Source of the DNA: Acholoe squamosa
Lineage: Eukaryota; Annelida; Polychaeta; Phyllodocida; Polynoidae
Direction: 5' to 3'
NCBI GenBank assembly: GCA_949317995.1
Contig: OX439046.1
Span: 36,988,002-37,052,001, forward strand
Length of the DNA: 64,000 bases
Below are positions 10,475 through 22,539 of the stretch, piece by piece; position 1 is the first letter of the stretch, and each line of letters starts with the position of its first letter. The translations under genes were made by a program, and so were the position numbers. Under the pieces are notes generated by a model. The model saw only the letters and a program-made list of their open reading frames with translations. It ran no database searches and was not told the DNA's origin.

Positions 10475-11370
10475 TCTATAGGCAATATCTGAGTGGGTAG
10501 CTTTCAAAGCTTGTTATAGACTGCTGTAGAAGCTATCAGCCTGCCCCTGAACGACCTGGGACAAAAACAATTGAACACACCATCACCCAACCCCTCCCTC
10601 CCCTTCTACTGGACGCATTAGCGCCTGCAAATATAACAAAGCTACATGATTGGGCTCCTAATATGGGAATGGCACGCTTGTTTTAGGTACCTGACCTTCT
10701 AATAAGACAATGGCACGTAAGATTGAACTCTTAATAAGTACATGAGGGCTCTAGGCATCACGGGCCTCCCTAGCCCACTTAAAAGGGTCTATTTCTCCTC
10801 TTTCCTATCCCCTCAGGATGTGTGTGGTGCACATATACGCGGGCACTGACACATTCCTCTGTGAAATTGTGTAATGTAGTTCTCACCATGAATATGACCT
10901 TAGCTGTCGAAATGGCGTTAAACCTCTATTACTCACTCACTCACTCGCTCTAGGCATCAGGGACAATTAAAACACGGACCATACAGTCACCGGACGCTCC
11001 CCATGCACATGTATGGAAGCCTATCCATCCTCAAGGGCCACAGAGGGATTTTAGGTAATTGGACACAACAACTGCTCCAAATATACTAATGCTACGTGAT
11101 TGGGGCTCCTAATATGGGAATGGCACGCATATTTACAATCCCAAGACTCCAAATAAACCAATGCCATGCCACTTAGAACTCCTAATATAATAAGGGGCAT
11201 CATACTTATGTGTACATGTATATATAATTTTATTATGTAGGTGGCCTTTAGTGGGTTAATGGATGCATGCATGTGGGTGGCTTTCACAGCTTCATGAAAT
11301 CAGCAAGAAAAGCTATCAGGCTGCCCCAAGATGACCAGGTGGCCCAGAACGACCTGGGACAAACATAGAC
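10475..11370. repeat. local direct duplication of two sequence blocks
   Basis: Block 1 (GAAGCTATCAGCCTGCCCC ... ACGACCTGGGACAAA) occurs at about 10475-10570 and 11275-11370. Block 2 (GGCTCCTAATATGGGAATGG followed by CACGC) occurs at about 10640-10750 and 11100-11190. The order of the blocks is reversed between the two sets. This points to an old local rearrangement rather than a simple tandem duplication. Confidence 0.7.
10761..10946 (+). mobile_element. (ACTC)n-tailed SINE-like element, copy A
   Basis: A 186-bp element starts CGGGCCTCCCTAGCCCACTT and ends GGCGTTAAACCTCTATT followed by (ACTC)n. It is flanked by perfect 13-bp duplications, GCTCTAGGCATCA, at 10748-10760 and 10947-10959. The target was a unit of the local 80-bp repeat. 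Four other copies in the window share the same 5' start and tail. Confidence 0.9.
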
Positions 11371-11863
11371 TTGCATAGGTCTTATATAAATCCATTTTGT
11401 TATTGCCTATTTGGTCTAATGAGAAGAGGTCTTAAGTATTATACCTATGGTGGCACAGAAAAAATGAATTACTGAAAGGACTTCATCAAGGCCTAAGCCG
11501 TCTTGGTCATGGCCTGATGACTTCAGTAGATGAGCAATTGGTCTAAATTTTAGCACGAGGGGTTACATGTAAATGAATTATTTTCATAAATGAAAATAAT
11601 TCAACAATACGCACATTAGCTCCCCCAGCATCAGTTTGGAATCGGAAGAACATAACATCTGCACGAAGGATGTAGGTCAGAGCTATACAAACATTGAATG
11701 GGCCGCCTGCCTCTTTTTTACTTCCAGGACACTTACCACAACTGGCTGATCTTGGTGCCAACCTATATGTGCGCTATAGATCCCCTTTACTGCCGCTAAC
11801 CTGGCAGTTCTATTGCCACACCTGGCTGTAAAGGCACAACTAAAGCTATATGTGCACCCATGC
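11371..11863. other. non-coding stretch, nothing recognised
   Basis: Two minus-strand open frames of 61-72 codons overlap here. Neither shows a domain. Confidence 0.5.
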
Positions 11864-12288
11864 GGCAAGAAAGGGTGACCTTTTCATGAATAAAGTTGTA
11901 TTTGGGTCAGTTTTGGTGGAATGCTCGTTAACTTTGCTTGTAGTGATCACATGTGCAAATGATTTACACTGGGGGAATCACAGGACAATTTTCCTTCAGA
12001 TAATGGGTATTACAGGGATGTAAGTCGTCGTGTATGGAAAATTCTGTAGATACACATAGAACTTCTGATTTCTTTGTAAAATATTGCAAGAAATTGATCT
12101 GAGAATAGAAATCTGTGCAAATCTATAGGCATCTACAATTCTGAAATCAGAAAAAAAATTCTGAAAACTTACATCTCTGGTATTAGATAGTAGGCCTGAC
12201 AAGGAACGTTTGTATTCCCAATAGATTTCCTTAAGAAAAGTCCAAAAACTTTATCAACAACTTCTCCGAAAAGTCACCCTTTCTTGCC
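11864..12288. mobile_element. TIR element with GGCAAGAAAGGGTGAC ends
   Basis: The left terminus GGCAAGAAAGGGTGACCTTT and the right terminus AAAGTCACCCTTTCTTGCC are inverted matches with one indel, about 425 bp apart. No flanking duplication is evident, so the element may be old. A smaller MITE lies inside it at 12013-12179. Confidence 0.6.
12013..12179. mobile_element. 167-bp MITE with 6-bp TSD nested in the 11864 element
   Basis: The ends CAGGGATGTAAGT and ACTTACATCTCTG are inverted repeats. They are flanked by direct GTATTA at 12007-12012 and 12180-12185. CAG...CTG ends and 6-bp duplications are hAT6-like. Confidence 0.75.
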
Positions 12289-13109
12289 AAATTGATCTAT
12301 AAGGCACACCTAATCCTTTTCACCAATGACCACCATATATAGACGAAGGCAATTGCCGTTTTCTCTTTGTGCGTTTCTGAGAATAAAAGCATTGTCATTA
12401 CATTGTTTTAAGTTTTCAACAGCACATTATTTCTGCCTCCATGAAATTTGAATGCAATTCACATCGCAGTACATTCTCAGAGGCCAGTACTTTCTCATTT
12501 TTGAATAACCCTGTTGACGCCATGATAAACATGGATATTTGAGGTATGTAATTTGCTACGACACATCATTTAGGATACATATTCAGATGACCGACAGTAA
12601 TTCTAAAACTGTAATAAGAAATGGTATAGCCTGCCAAGCAAAACACGCAGTATATAGGTTACATCAATATCAGACTTGGCATAACATTCAGAATATCATG
12701 GTCTATGCTTCCTCTGATGTCAGAAACAAATGCCAAGAAAACGTCTGGTATGGAAACCGCCTATCAAGCGGCTCCGAAAAAAACCCCCATAAAACCACAT
12801 TCATATACTACCTTGTGCGTCTTGTAGCATTTGGGACTACTATGGCAATAATACATATTCAGTGACTTTAACATGCTCTAAATGATTCTGGTATACGAAA
12901 GATTTTCCCCGAGAGAACATTCTTATCATTTTAGTGTATATTTTTGCCTATTCATTGAGATATCTGAAAATCTCAAACTAGAAGAATCTTATCACCATCA
13001 TTATCTGCAGTCATGTATAAAGGCCTCTTGATCTGGTACCTCACAGAGTTGTACGGCACAAACACTACTTAGGCATTTTGCCAAGAGCATTGTACAGCCG
13101 TACTATGAT
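12289..13109. other. non-coding stretch, nothing recognised
   Basis: A 108-codon plus-strand frame (12539-12865) has no recognisable domain or repeated structure. It is left uncalled. Confidence 0.5.
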
Positions 13110-14155
13110 AATGTGTGCAGGGTGGTTTTTCTCTTTTTAAAAAGAATATACTAAGTCTAATCTTTTAAAAAACGTTTTCAAAACCATTTCTCTTTCTATT
13201 TTCTTTTCAAATTTTCATTCTTTACAAAACCATGCAAAATGGTCCAAATGAAATCGCTTGAAGAAAGATTTGAAGTATTGCTCTTTGTAATCTTTACAAA
13301 ATCTTTTTATTTTCTTTTAGTGAAAAGAAATTTTTTTGGTAATTTCTTTTGTTCCAAAACCTGTTGCTCAGGGTCAAGTTAGGGCCACCTCTTGAGGTAG
13401 GGATAAGGAATTCGGAAACTTCCACATACGTTTTTAAATATATTTTTCTTCAGATTATCAAAGAATATGACTTTACAAAGGCTATAAACAAAAAAGAATC
13501 CAGAACAATGAATTTGGTGGTGTTTAGTTTTAGAAAGACTCAAGTCATGTGTAAGATTTTCTTCATATTTTCTTTATATTTTCATTCTTTATAAAATCTT
13601 TCCAAAATCTTTTTATGGATATATGCAGATAGGGTCATGTGACCCTCTCCTATGGATGGTTGGTCTATGGATAATCTTTTTGAAATCATTAAGTAAATTT
13701 TACCTATATAATCTTTAAAGGTGAAAAACAAAATTACAAAGGGAAACAGCCTTTCTCATTTGAAAAAGAAAATACAAAGAAAATCATTACATGAATATTT
13801 AATTTTTGTCACATGATCCCTGAGAGCCAATAATTGAAGGGATCCCCTCCTGACATTATGACATCATAGGGTTTTTCCCAGTTCTGTTCAATGTAGAATT
13901 CCTTCTCTGAGAATCTAATAAAGATTTTAGTATTCTAGAGAAAATCCAAAGAATGAAACAGATTTTCTTTCTATATTCTTTACATGTTCATTTTCTTCAA
14001 AATATATTGAAATACACCGAAAAGAATTTAAAGGGAGAAATGGGTTTTCCTTCCAAGTTGAATAGTTTCTTTATGATTTATTATATATTTTCTCTAAAAC
14101 GATTATATAAAGATTTCTTCAAAATAAGAGAAAAACTACCCTTGCCTACTTGTTG
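13110..14155. repeat. AT-rich block with recurring CTTTACAAAATCTTT phrases
   Basis: Short phrases such as CTTTACAAAATCTTTTTATT, TTTTCATTCTTT(A)T(A)AAA and their complements recur throughout (around 13200-13330, 13560-13620 and 13920-14110). GGGTCA...TGACCC/GGGATCCC-like motifs are interspersed. It looks like the body of an unclassified A/T-rich repeat, but I could not find clear termini. Confidence 0.4.
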
Positions 14156-14428
14156 ATGAGGGCTGACTAACTGTTGTCAGCTGGGGAGGGCTAGCTGCCA
14201 GAAATACTCGCGTCTAACGACCAGTCCATACCACATGTGGGAGAGTGGGGCTGCTAGAGGTGCACTGGGTTCTCGTAGAGAATAAAAAGTTGAGGAAGAC
14301 TAAGTAGATGGTACGTAACATAAGTCTATGATGTATTACAGATGTCTTACAGGACAATTTTTCGCTGCACAGTGAAATGCTCTTCAGATTTCAATTGAGA
14401 CCTTCATATTGCTACTTCCTCTAGAAAA

Positions 14429-14461
14429 TAATGGGTGGCTGGGGTGGGGGTGGGGGGGGGG
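14429..14461 (+). other. G-rich tract with G-quadruplex potential
   Basis: Four or more runs of three or more G separated by short loops (GGGTGGCTGGGGTGGGGG, then a further run) fit the intramolecular G-quadruplex pattern. It may be only a low-complexity tract. Confidence 0.5.
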
Positions 14462-14754
14462 CACACAAGAGACTATGGTATTGACATGTTTCAAGCCGTG
14501 GCAAAATGAAATGTCACTTGCAGAAATCTTGAGCACCCACCTATGCAAAAACAACAAACTTTCTTCAATTTCCATAGGAGATTATTGTTGGTATCATAAT
14601 CAGATAGCCTTATCAGATTCCATTGTGAGGCACCAGTCAATATGAATGAGCACCATTGTGCAACAAACACTCTGTGGTGCCAATCTTATCTATCTTGACA
14701 ACTGACGTTTTTATTTTGAGACGTGTTGGTACCTTGGTGGTTAGTTATTTAGGA

Positions 14755-14838
14755 CCCCAAAATCTACTAAAAAAATAGGGGTGCGCCCCTCCTTTAGGGC
14801 CGCGCCCCCTCCTTTTCCAAATCCTGGATCCGCCACTG
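14755..14838. mobile_element. solo right end of a CAGTG/CACTG MITE
   Basis: CTCCTTTTCCAAATCCTGGA followed by TCCGCCACTG matches the 3' end of the 16242/60103 family. The matching left terminus is missing, so it is a truncated copy. Confidence 0.55.
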
Positions 14839-15050
14839 ACCAGAATACCATCGTCATAACTTTTATTAATAAAACACGATAACAAATATACCTAGCACCT
14901 TACCCTGCTTGTACTGTGTTAGTCTTTAACATGTATACATATCTACTTAGTCTAGGCCCTATATACATTATATACAAGAGGTCAGGGTATGTGGTAATGA
15001 CACAGAATGTTGTACCTGGATCATATATTTGTATAACATGGAACAGCTAG
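14839..15050. other. non-coding spacer
   Basis: No feature recognised before SINE copy B. Confidence 0.5.
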
Positions 15051-15062
15051 TCATATATAGAT

Positions 15063-15230
15063 CGGGCTTCCCTAGCCCACTTAAAAGGGTCTATATCTCC
15101 TCTTTCCTATCCCCTCGGATGTGTGTGGTGCACATATGCGCGGGCACTGACACATTCCTCTGTGAAATTGTGTAATGTAGTTCTCACCATGAATATGACC
15201 TTAGATGTCGAAATCTATTACTCACTCACT
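15063..15230 (+). mobile_element. (ACTC)n-tailed SINE-like element, copy B
   Basis: It starts CGGGCTTCCCTAGCCCACTT and ends in ACTCACTCACTC. Duplicated target (T)CATATATAGAT lies at 15051-15062 and 15230-15241. Compared with the other copies it lacks the GGCGTTAAAC phrase just before the tail (an internal deletion). Confidence 0.88.
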
Positions 15231-15241
15231 CATATATAGAT

Positions 15242-16236
15242 ACCGTTATGTCTTCACCGGTTATTAATATGGTAAAGAATAGCGTCCTTTGGGGAATATG
15301 ACAAACGGGAAAATATTGACATATTTTAAAGCCCTTTAACTAGCTAATAAAATCCTTTGAAATATGAAAAAAAGGTCGGGAAAATGCTTTGTTCTTTTCC
15401 TTTTTTTTCAAATTTTATTTCTTCTCATTTTTCTTTTATTTTGTCGCACATGTACATACCTCTTGGTAAAAGCATGCCTTCACGATGAACATGTATTGGC
15501 GAGACTGACCAAATGGGACGACAGGAAGACAGCTGGGAAGCCTCTTACACTGTACAACAAAATTTCACTTTTTGAAAAAAACCCAGATTAAACCCACTAA
15601 TTCCTATGTATTTTGACCTGGGGAATTCAAAAATAACATCCATTTTTTTTTTTTGCTGGTGGCTCTCAATTTTGAGATACCCATAATACCTACCATTTTC
15701 ATCCTCGGTAGCCAAATTGATACTAGTGCAAACTGTACAAACACCAGATTTCACATCAAATCTGGTTCAGTTATTTTTGATTACCATTTACAAACCCATA
15801 TCTAATAAATTATTCATCCTATGACTCAGTAATATGCAGTAAAAGTAGTAACATCTCTGAGAGGTACCATTAGAATCTCTCCCCATGTATGTCACTTACC
15901 GAGCAATAGTTCTTTTTTAAAGGATGGTGGGTCAGATGTAGAAAGTAGATCTGCAATTCAGGCCCATATCCAGACCCTATGATGGGGGGGGGGTGACCTG
16001 GGTTGGAAAAGTGGACCTACTATGATAAAAGCACAAATATGCAAGGATGGAGCTCTATTGGGTCTTATATGATTAGCAGAAGTTGGGGGTGCACCTTATA
16101 GGTGGGGATATTTATGTTTGTACAGAGCAGTACTACAGCATCAAACATCTCTATAAATACGTGAAGTATCATGGTATTGTATTGTCATGTTCAAAGGCAT
16201 TAATATATAACAATTTCATTTCAACATTACATGTTA
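15242..16236. other. non-coding stretch, nothing recognised
   Basis: T-rich tracts near 15400 and 15640 give short open frames without domains. A G-run lies near 15985. Confidence 0.5.
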
Positions 16237-16241
16237 AGTAT

Positions 16242-16393
16242 CAGTGTCGGATCCAGGAGTTTGAAAATGGGGGCGGGCCCCTCATTTAGGCCCTAATTTT
16301 GGCTAAATTCTAGGGTAAAAAAAAGTTAGCTAAACTCTGAAGTACTGGGAAAAGGTGGGGGGGGGGGGCGCTCCCCCTCTAAATCCGCCACTG
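16242..16393. mobile_element. 152-bp hAT5-like MITE with 5-bp TSD
   Basis: The ends CAGTGTCGGATCCAGGA and CTAAATCCGCCACTG are inverted repeats. They are flanked by AGTAT at 16237-16241 and 16394-16398. The interior has G-run/C-run pairs that would fold back (GGGGGCGGGCCCC). A same-length relative is at 60103-60254. Confidence 0.85.
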
Positions 16394-16398
16394 AGTAT

Positions 16399-17410
16399 GA
16401 CTTTTCTGCCGCAAATTTAACCTATTCCAACCAGAATAGAAGGGTACAGAATCTGTGGAAATGCAGAATTCCATGGTTTTGATGCTTATCCGTACTTGTG
16501 ATCTAGTGAAATTGTTCAAGAGCCTGGCCTCAGAACTTCTCCCAGTGGATGATAACACAGGGGAAAGAGAAACGTTTGTTGGGGGGCAGCAAGGGGCAGA
16601 TATTGCCTTTTGACCCCTGATATTTTTCTTGTTCTAATTAATGTGTTGATAAATAGTTTTTAGGCGTATGTGAGTGATATGACAGTAAAGGGGTCTGGGG
16701 ACATCCCCAGGAGAATTTTGAAAATTGTTGTGCCAAAAGCTGCATTCTGCTGCCTTTTGAGAAGAGATGACACATTCTGAAATCTCTGTTATTGTTTGTT
16801 ATAGAATGTAAAACCTCTGCCTCATATAGACCTAGCTATTGATGCACTCACCAACTTCGTACTACAATGTATCAGTGGACTACTCAAATAGATCTGAAAG
16901 ATTTTCCATCCCCCCCGTGTACAACATTTTGAAATTTTATAAGTGAAATGTCATATTTTAGTACAACAAGCATTATCATTTTTTTTATTGTATTAATGTT
17001 GAAAGCCTTAGAACAGACAACAGTAGTACTGATCAGAAATGTCATATTTCTGGCAAAAAAAGTCGGTAAGGGGAAAAACATAGTCTTCCCCCCTATAAAA
17101 GTTGGAGGGGCATAAATTAGTGGCAAAGTAGTAAGTGTAAGTGTCTTTGTATGTCAGAAAGTGGCATTATGACTCTTATTAACTATTTTGATCAGTTTAT
17201 TTGAATATAGAAGTTTTAAGTCAGACATTAGAGGACAGATGTCCCCATCTAGCCCAACCTAACAGCCACCAGTCATAGCTCTCTCCATTTAAGCTACACC
17301 CTTTAACAATCCTTGGCCCACCTTAATCATCTACCCAATTCATCAGTTTATTGACTAGTAAACCCAATAGATACAAAGTCATCCCCTGTCCCACCTTTGT
17401 CTAGCTCTCT
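16399..17410. other. non-coding stretch, nothing recognised
   Basis: An 80-codon minus-strand frame (16884-17126) shows no domain. No repeats or paired ends were seen. Confidence 0.5.
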
Positions 17411-18118
17411 AGGTCACCCCGTGGTCCCATCCTGGTCCACCTTCACAGCTACCTACCCAAGTCACCCCTGTCCCCATCCTGGTCCACCTTCACAGCTACC
17501 TACCCAAGTCACCCCCTGTCCCCGTCCTGGTCTACCTTCACAACTACCTTTCCAAGTCACCCCCTGTCCTTATCCTGGTTCACCTTCACAACTACCTACC
17601 CAAGTCATCCCTGTCCCCATCTTGGTCCACCTTCACAGCAACCTACCCAAGTCACCCCTGTCCCCATCCTGGTCCACCTTCACAGCTACCTACCCAAGTC
17701 ACCCCTGTCCCCATCCTGGTCCACCTTCACAGCTACCTACCCAAGTCACCGCTGTCCCCATCCTGGTCCACCTTCACAACTACCTACCCAAGTCACCCCT
17801 GTCCCCATCCTGGTCCACCTTCACAGCTACCTACCCAAGTCACCCCTGTCCCCATCCTGGTCCACCTTCACAGCTACCTACCCACGTCACCCCTGTCCCC
17901 ATCCTAGTCCACCTTCACAGCTACCTACCCAAGTCACCCCCTGTCCCCATCCTGGTCCACCTCCACAGCTACCTACCCAAGTCACCCCTGTCCCCATCCT
18001 GGTCCACCTTCACAGCTACCTACCCAAGTCACCCCCTGTCCCCATCCTGGTCTACCTTCACAGCTACCTACCCAAGTCACCCCTGTCCCCATCCTGGTCC
18101 ACCTTCACAGCTACCTTC
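17411..18118. repeat. 47-bp minisatellite, about 15 copies
   Basis: The unit contains CCCCATCCTGGTCCACCTTC, ACAGCTACCTACCCAAG and TCACCCCTGT. It is 47 bp, or 48 bp where one extra C is present. Three 47-bp units give a 47-residue super-repeat in one frame, which explains the 241-codon open frame. It is not a gene. Confidence 0.95.
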
Positions 18119-18990
18119 CTGAGTCTGCCCATGCGCAATTCACCACCTTAGACACCACGTACCTCTGAATGTAGACGTTGTGAATAGAGGTAGAATTTAT
18201 GGTATATGGCGGTTGTATTGACAATGTTAAGTTATTCAATATACTATAGTTTGTTAAGTACTTTTACACTTCACCCGTTTTACAATTGAATAACTTGTTG
18301 AAATGAAGCTGTCACACAATTTCTCATTGCGTGGCTTAATTTATTTTATATTTTCTTTTGGCTTAATCTATTGATTTACCATAGCCTATGACTGCTTCCC
18401 CAGGCAACCTTTGAATATGCCGTTCAGATTAATGCGTATCAGGTTAAGGCCTGATTTTACCTTGTCATACCTTCAATCCTGGTTGATTCAAATGGATCTT
18501 ACTCGCCTATGATCAAACCGGGTGATTTCCACATCAGAGGATACATTGTAAAGCCTTTCTATGTAAGTGTCCGTTCCCTTTTCAGCTCTTCCCTGACTTT
18601 CCATTCTCCTCATTATAGAGTTCTATGTGTGTTTTAGGTATACTATCAGTAACTCTACGTGTGAAGTAGGGCTATGTAGGTGCACTTTTTGATAAGTAAG
18701 GCACTGATTGTGATATTCAAGTAAAGGCAACATCACAGAGAAGACCACTTTGTTCTAACGCTCATCGATAAAAAAATGCTTTTGGAATAAGTGCGGGTAC
18801 AAGGGAGATCATGTTGAATAGTGCCGGTTGTATTGATACACATAGATCTATATAATTATGTATCCAGTCTGTCACCAAAAAAGGAAGGCCTACATGCACT
18901 GGTGTCCATGAGAGGCACCGTGTGAGAGGTGCCTGTAGATGTTGCGGCATTCTTAAGATACCTATCAATACTGCATTGGGAGAACACAAA
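18119..18990. other. non-coding stretch, nothing recognised
   Basis: No domain-bearing frame, tandem repeat or paired terminus found. Confidence 0.5.
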
Positions 18991-19630
18991 CCTTCTGATC
19001 CTTGGGGAGTGTATAGAAGACGATGTAAACCCTGTTAGGTCGGCATGATGCCTTCTGATCCTTGGGGAGTGTATAGAAGACGATGTAAACCCTGTTAGGT
19101 CGGCATGATGCCTTCTGATCCTTGCGGAGTGTATAGAAGACGATGTAAACCCTGTTAGGTCGGCATGATGCCTTCTGATCCTTGCGGAGTGTATAGAAGA
19201 CGATGTAAACCCTGTTAGGTCGGCATGATGCCTTCTGATCCTTGCGGAGTGTATAGAAGACGATGTAAACCCTGTTAGGTCGGCATGATGCCTTCTGATC
19301 CTTGCGGAGTGTATAGAAGACGATGTAAACCCTGTTAGGTCGGCATGATGCCTTCTGATCCTTGCGGAGTGTATAGCAGACGATGTTAACCCTGTTAGGT
19401 CGGCATGATGCCTTCTGATCCTTGCGGAGTGTATAGAAGACGATGTAAACCCTGTTAGGTCGGCATGATGCCTTCTGATCCTTGCGGAGTGTATAGAAGA
19501 CGATGTAAACCCTGTTAGGTCGGCATGATGCCTTCTGATCCTTGCGGAGTGTATAGAAGACGATGTAAACCCTGTTAGGTCGGCATGATGCCTTCTGATC
19601 CTTGCGGAGTGTATAGAAGACGATGTAAAC
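18991..19630. repeat. 60-bp satellite-like array, 10.7 near-identical copies
   Basis: A 60-bp unit starting CCTTCTGATCCTTGCGGAGT and ending GTTAGGTCGGCATGATG repeats with exact phase. The first two units read CTTGGGG instead of CTTGCGG. The unit starting at about 19351 differs by two bases, in the part running into 19381-19390 (AGCAGACGATGTTAAC). Otherwise the copies look identical. This is far more uniform than any other array in the window. Confidence 0.97.
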
Positions 19631-19807
19631 AGCAGTGAGTGGCTAGAAAAGGATAAAACTGTACACTCACCATGCTGACACTACATGCTGTAATTGCCTT
19701 CAAACAAGAGGAACCAGTGAAGGGTGATATCAAATAGCAGCTCTTTTCCTTTTGACTTTCCCCGTGTAACTGTGGTGGAGATCTGCCACACAAGTATTGC
19801 CTATGTA

Positions 19808-20603
19808 CAGTGACGGAACCTATCACCGTAATTCGAATTACGGTGTTCCAAGATGGGGGCAGGTGAACCCACCTCATTTTTTCTCTATTGAATTGTGAGA
19901 TATGTGTGGCTATCTGAAGCATCTACATTGGGCAGATTAAAGTATTGACATGAATGCTGAAGACCCAATCCTTTAATCTACTTGATATGTATTAGTTTAT
20001 GCAGGAATTGCCTTTTTAAAAATCGCTGGTATCACCGTAATTCAGAAAGTGCTATCACTGTAATTCTGTTATTGACAACTTTAAGGTATCACTGTAAATC
20101 TGCATAAGTGTATCACTGTAATTATGTTTATATGTACCACTGTAAATTATCCTGACATCGCACAATGCCTAATTTCTTCTTAGCTAGCTCTAGTATTTCA
20201 TGCAGCTACAAGGTGACAGCACACTATTCTACAGACAAGTACAAGAGTGGTAGTTTGCTTACATGAGAAACTACACAAATCCTTAAGCCAGAAATCTAAG
20301 TTCATCTGACAGGATACTCCAGAATTACAGTGATACTTGTCATGAATTACAGTGATGCCATATTATATTTGCCAACTGAATTACAGTGATACCAGCAAAA
20401 ACTTGCAAAGTCTGCCACACAAAAACCATAGCAATGATTGGCCCATAGTGAGACCTGTCTCATATTGTACCATGGATTTAAGGTCTACCCCTTGCACTGC
20501 TTCTATATGTGCTCTTTTTACACAATATCATTTTGTTTATTAAATGACCTGCTGCCATCTTGAACCACCGTAATTTGAATTACGGTGATAGGTTCCGTCA
20601 CTG
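19808..20603. mobile_element. 796-bp TIR element with mirrored internal motif arrays
   Basis: The ends CAGTGACGGAACCTATCACC and GGTGATAGGTTCCGTCACTG are perfect inverted repeats, extended by a palindromic CCGTAATTCGAATTACGG. Inside, the motif TATCACTGTAATT and variants appears about six times in forward orientation in the left half (for example 20030, 20053, 20086, 20111, 20134). It appears about three to four times in reverse (AATTACAGTGATA) in the right half (20325, 20345, 20378). There is no transposase frame. The termini are hAT-like (CAG...CTG), but a clean TSD is not visible. Confidence 0.85.
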
Positions 20604-21475
20604 TGCTATGGCTTGTGTCCACTGTTCACATTGCTACATGTATACACATATACATGTATATGTGTTTTGTAATGCAGGCCAGTTACAGTCCTGTGGACGG
20701 TGAGGAAATTAGGGTATGGTGAATATATATGCTATATGTATAATCACTTTAGTTATCTATCATTGTGATGGTTCGGTTACCGAGCCGTACTGATGGCATT
20801 CATGAAGTTGAGATAGATTATTCACGGAGGACACATGACCATGATGACGATAGTGACAGGAGTAACCAAAGGGTATTTATCAGAGCTTGACTACCCTAAC
20901 AGTGCCTGCGTTACCATTTATCAAATGTCATATCGGCATAAAGCCACAAGCCCACAGAACAGCAGCTTCTCCGCAAGACGAATACATGCAAACCCTGGAG
21001 GGCTTTTCATCATTCAAAATGTCACAATTTTCCAGTAACAGGGTATACACATTTAAGAAACCAGGGCATAAGAGCTGAGAAGAGGTGTGAAAATTAGTGT
21101 AATACGAGGTTATAGGCCATTACAAACCTAAGGACTATGGGCAAAAGGACCCATCCTATATGCTCACAGGGTAGGTAAGCCAAAGATGTCCACATACCTT
21201 GAGACGTCCACCCCTCATATTTGCAGTAAAAATGGATTTACCCCTGAATCAACATTGCCAAAACGTTGATGAAGAAAGTATCTTTCACAAAGAGAGCAGC
21301 AACGTATGGGTGTTTATGTTCCACGACATGGGATATATGATGTATTCATATTGCAAGAGCGCTGTTAAAGAAGCCAAGTTGAAGTCGGATGCAGATGCTG
21401 GCACATCTTAGGAAGTCAAGTAGGATACTTAGCCATGGCAGGAAGTGTTAATTTGGGAACAGGGTGCTTCAGATA
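20604..21475. other. non-coding stretch, nothing recognised
   Basis: TACATGTATACACATATACA-type palindromic A/T sequence lies near 20638-20668. Overlapping 60-70-codon frames have no domain. Confidence 0.5.
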
Positions 21476-21485
21476 GCACAGAGTG

Positions 21486-21667
21486 AGTGAGTGAGTAATA
21501 GATGTTTAATGCCATTTCGACAGCTAAGGTCATATTCATGGCAAGAACGACATTACACAATTTCACTGAGGAATGTGTCAGTGCCCGCGCATATGTGCAC
21601 CACACACATCCTGAGGGGATAGGAAAGAGGAGAAATAGACCCTTTTAAGTGGGCTAGGGAAGCCCGA
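21486..21667 (-). mobile_element. (ACTC)n-tailed SINE-like element, copy C (reverse)
   Basis: It is a reverse-complement copy: the tail (GAGT)n is at the left and AGGGAAGCCCG at the right. The target duplication is imperfect by one base: GCACAGAGTG (21476-21485) and GGACAGAGTG (21668-21677). Confidence 0.85.
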
Positions 21668-22027
<360 letters not shown>

Positions 22028-22531
22028 ATGCACTAGCCGGAGGTAAACGAAAATGACAGATTACCTTGTAGCCTGCTGACAGCTAACTGAAATGGCACAT
22101 TGCTATCCTCGGGGGACCAAATCCCGCATCCTTTACATAAAACGGTGCTTTCACACACCTGTAGGCTTACATGTTTGCGGACAGAAAACCAAAATCTCCA
22201 CCCTTTATGGTAAACAACGCAGATTAAGAGGCTAGATGTTATATACAGTAGACAGCCTTCTGTCTATAAGGTTGCACCGAGCTTAATCTGCACGTTCTCT
22301 CTCACATGACTAAGCATCAGTTTTGGACATATTCATCTCCTATAGATACTTAAGAGTTTTCTCAATTTAAGATTTATCTGAACACTTGTCATATCAGGGT
22401 TTCAAATTCAGACATTTTATTTAGTCTTTCCATGTTCTTCTAGAGCCCTAGGCATAGCAATTGTCTGTCCATTGGTGAAGAAAAACGTGAGAGGATGCGC
22501 TCTCCCCACAATGGGAGGACTGCCTAGGTTA
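22028..22531. other. non-coding stretch, nothing recognised
   Basis: No coding signal or repeat seen. Confidence 0.5.
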
Positions 22532-22539
22532 GGCCGAGA

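Noticed and set aside
17397-18122. 241-codon Pro/Ser/His-rich frame
   Set aside because: Explained by a 47/48-bp minisatellite cycling through frames.
18991-19630. Regular array considered as CRISPR
   Set aside because: The whole 60-bp unit is repeated without variable spacers; it is a tandem satellite.
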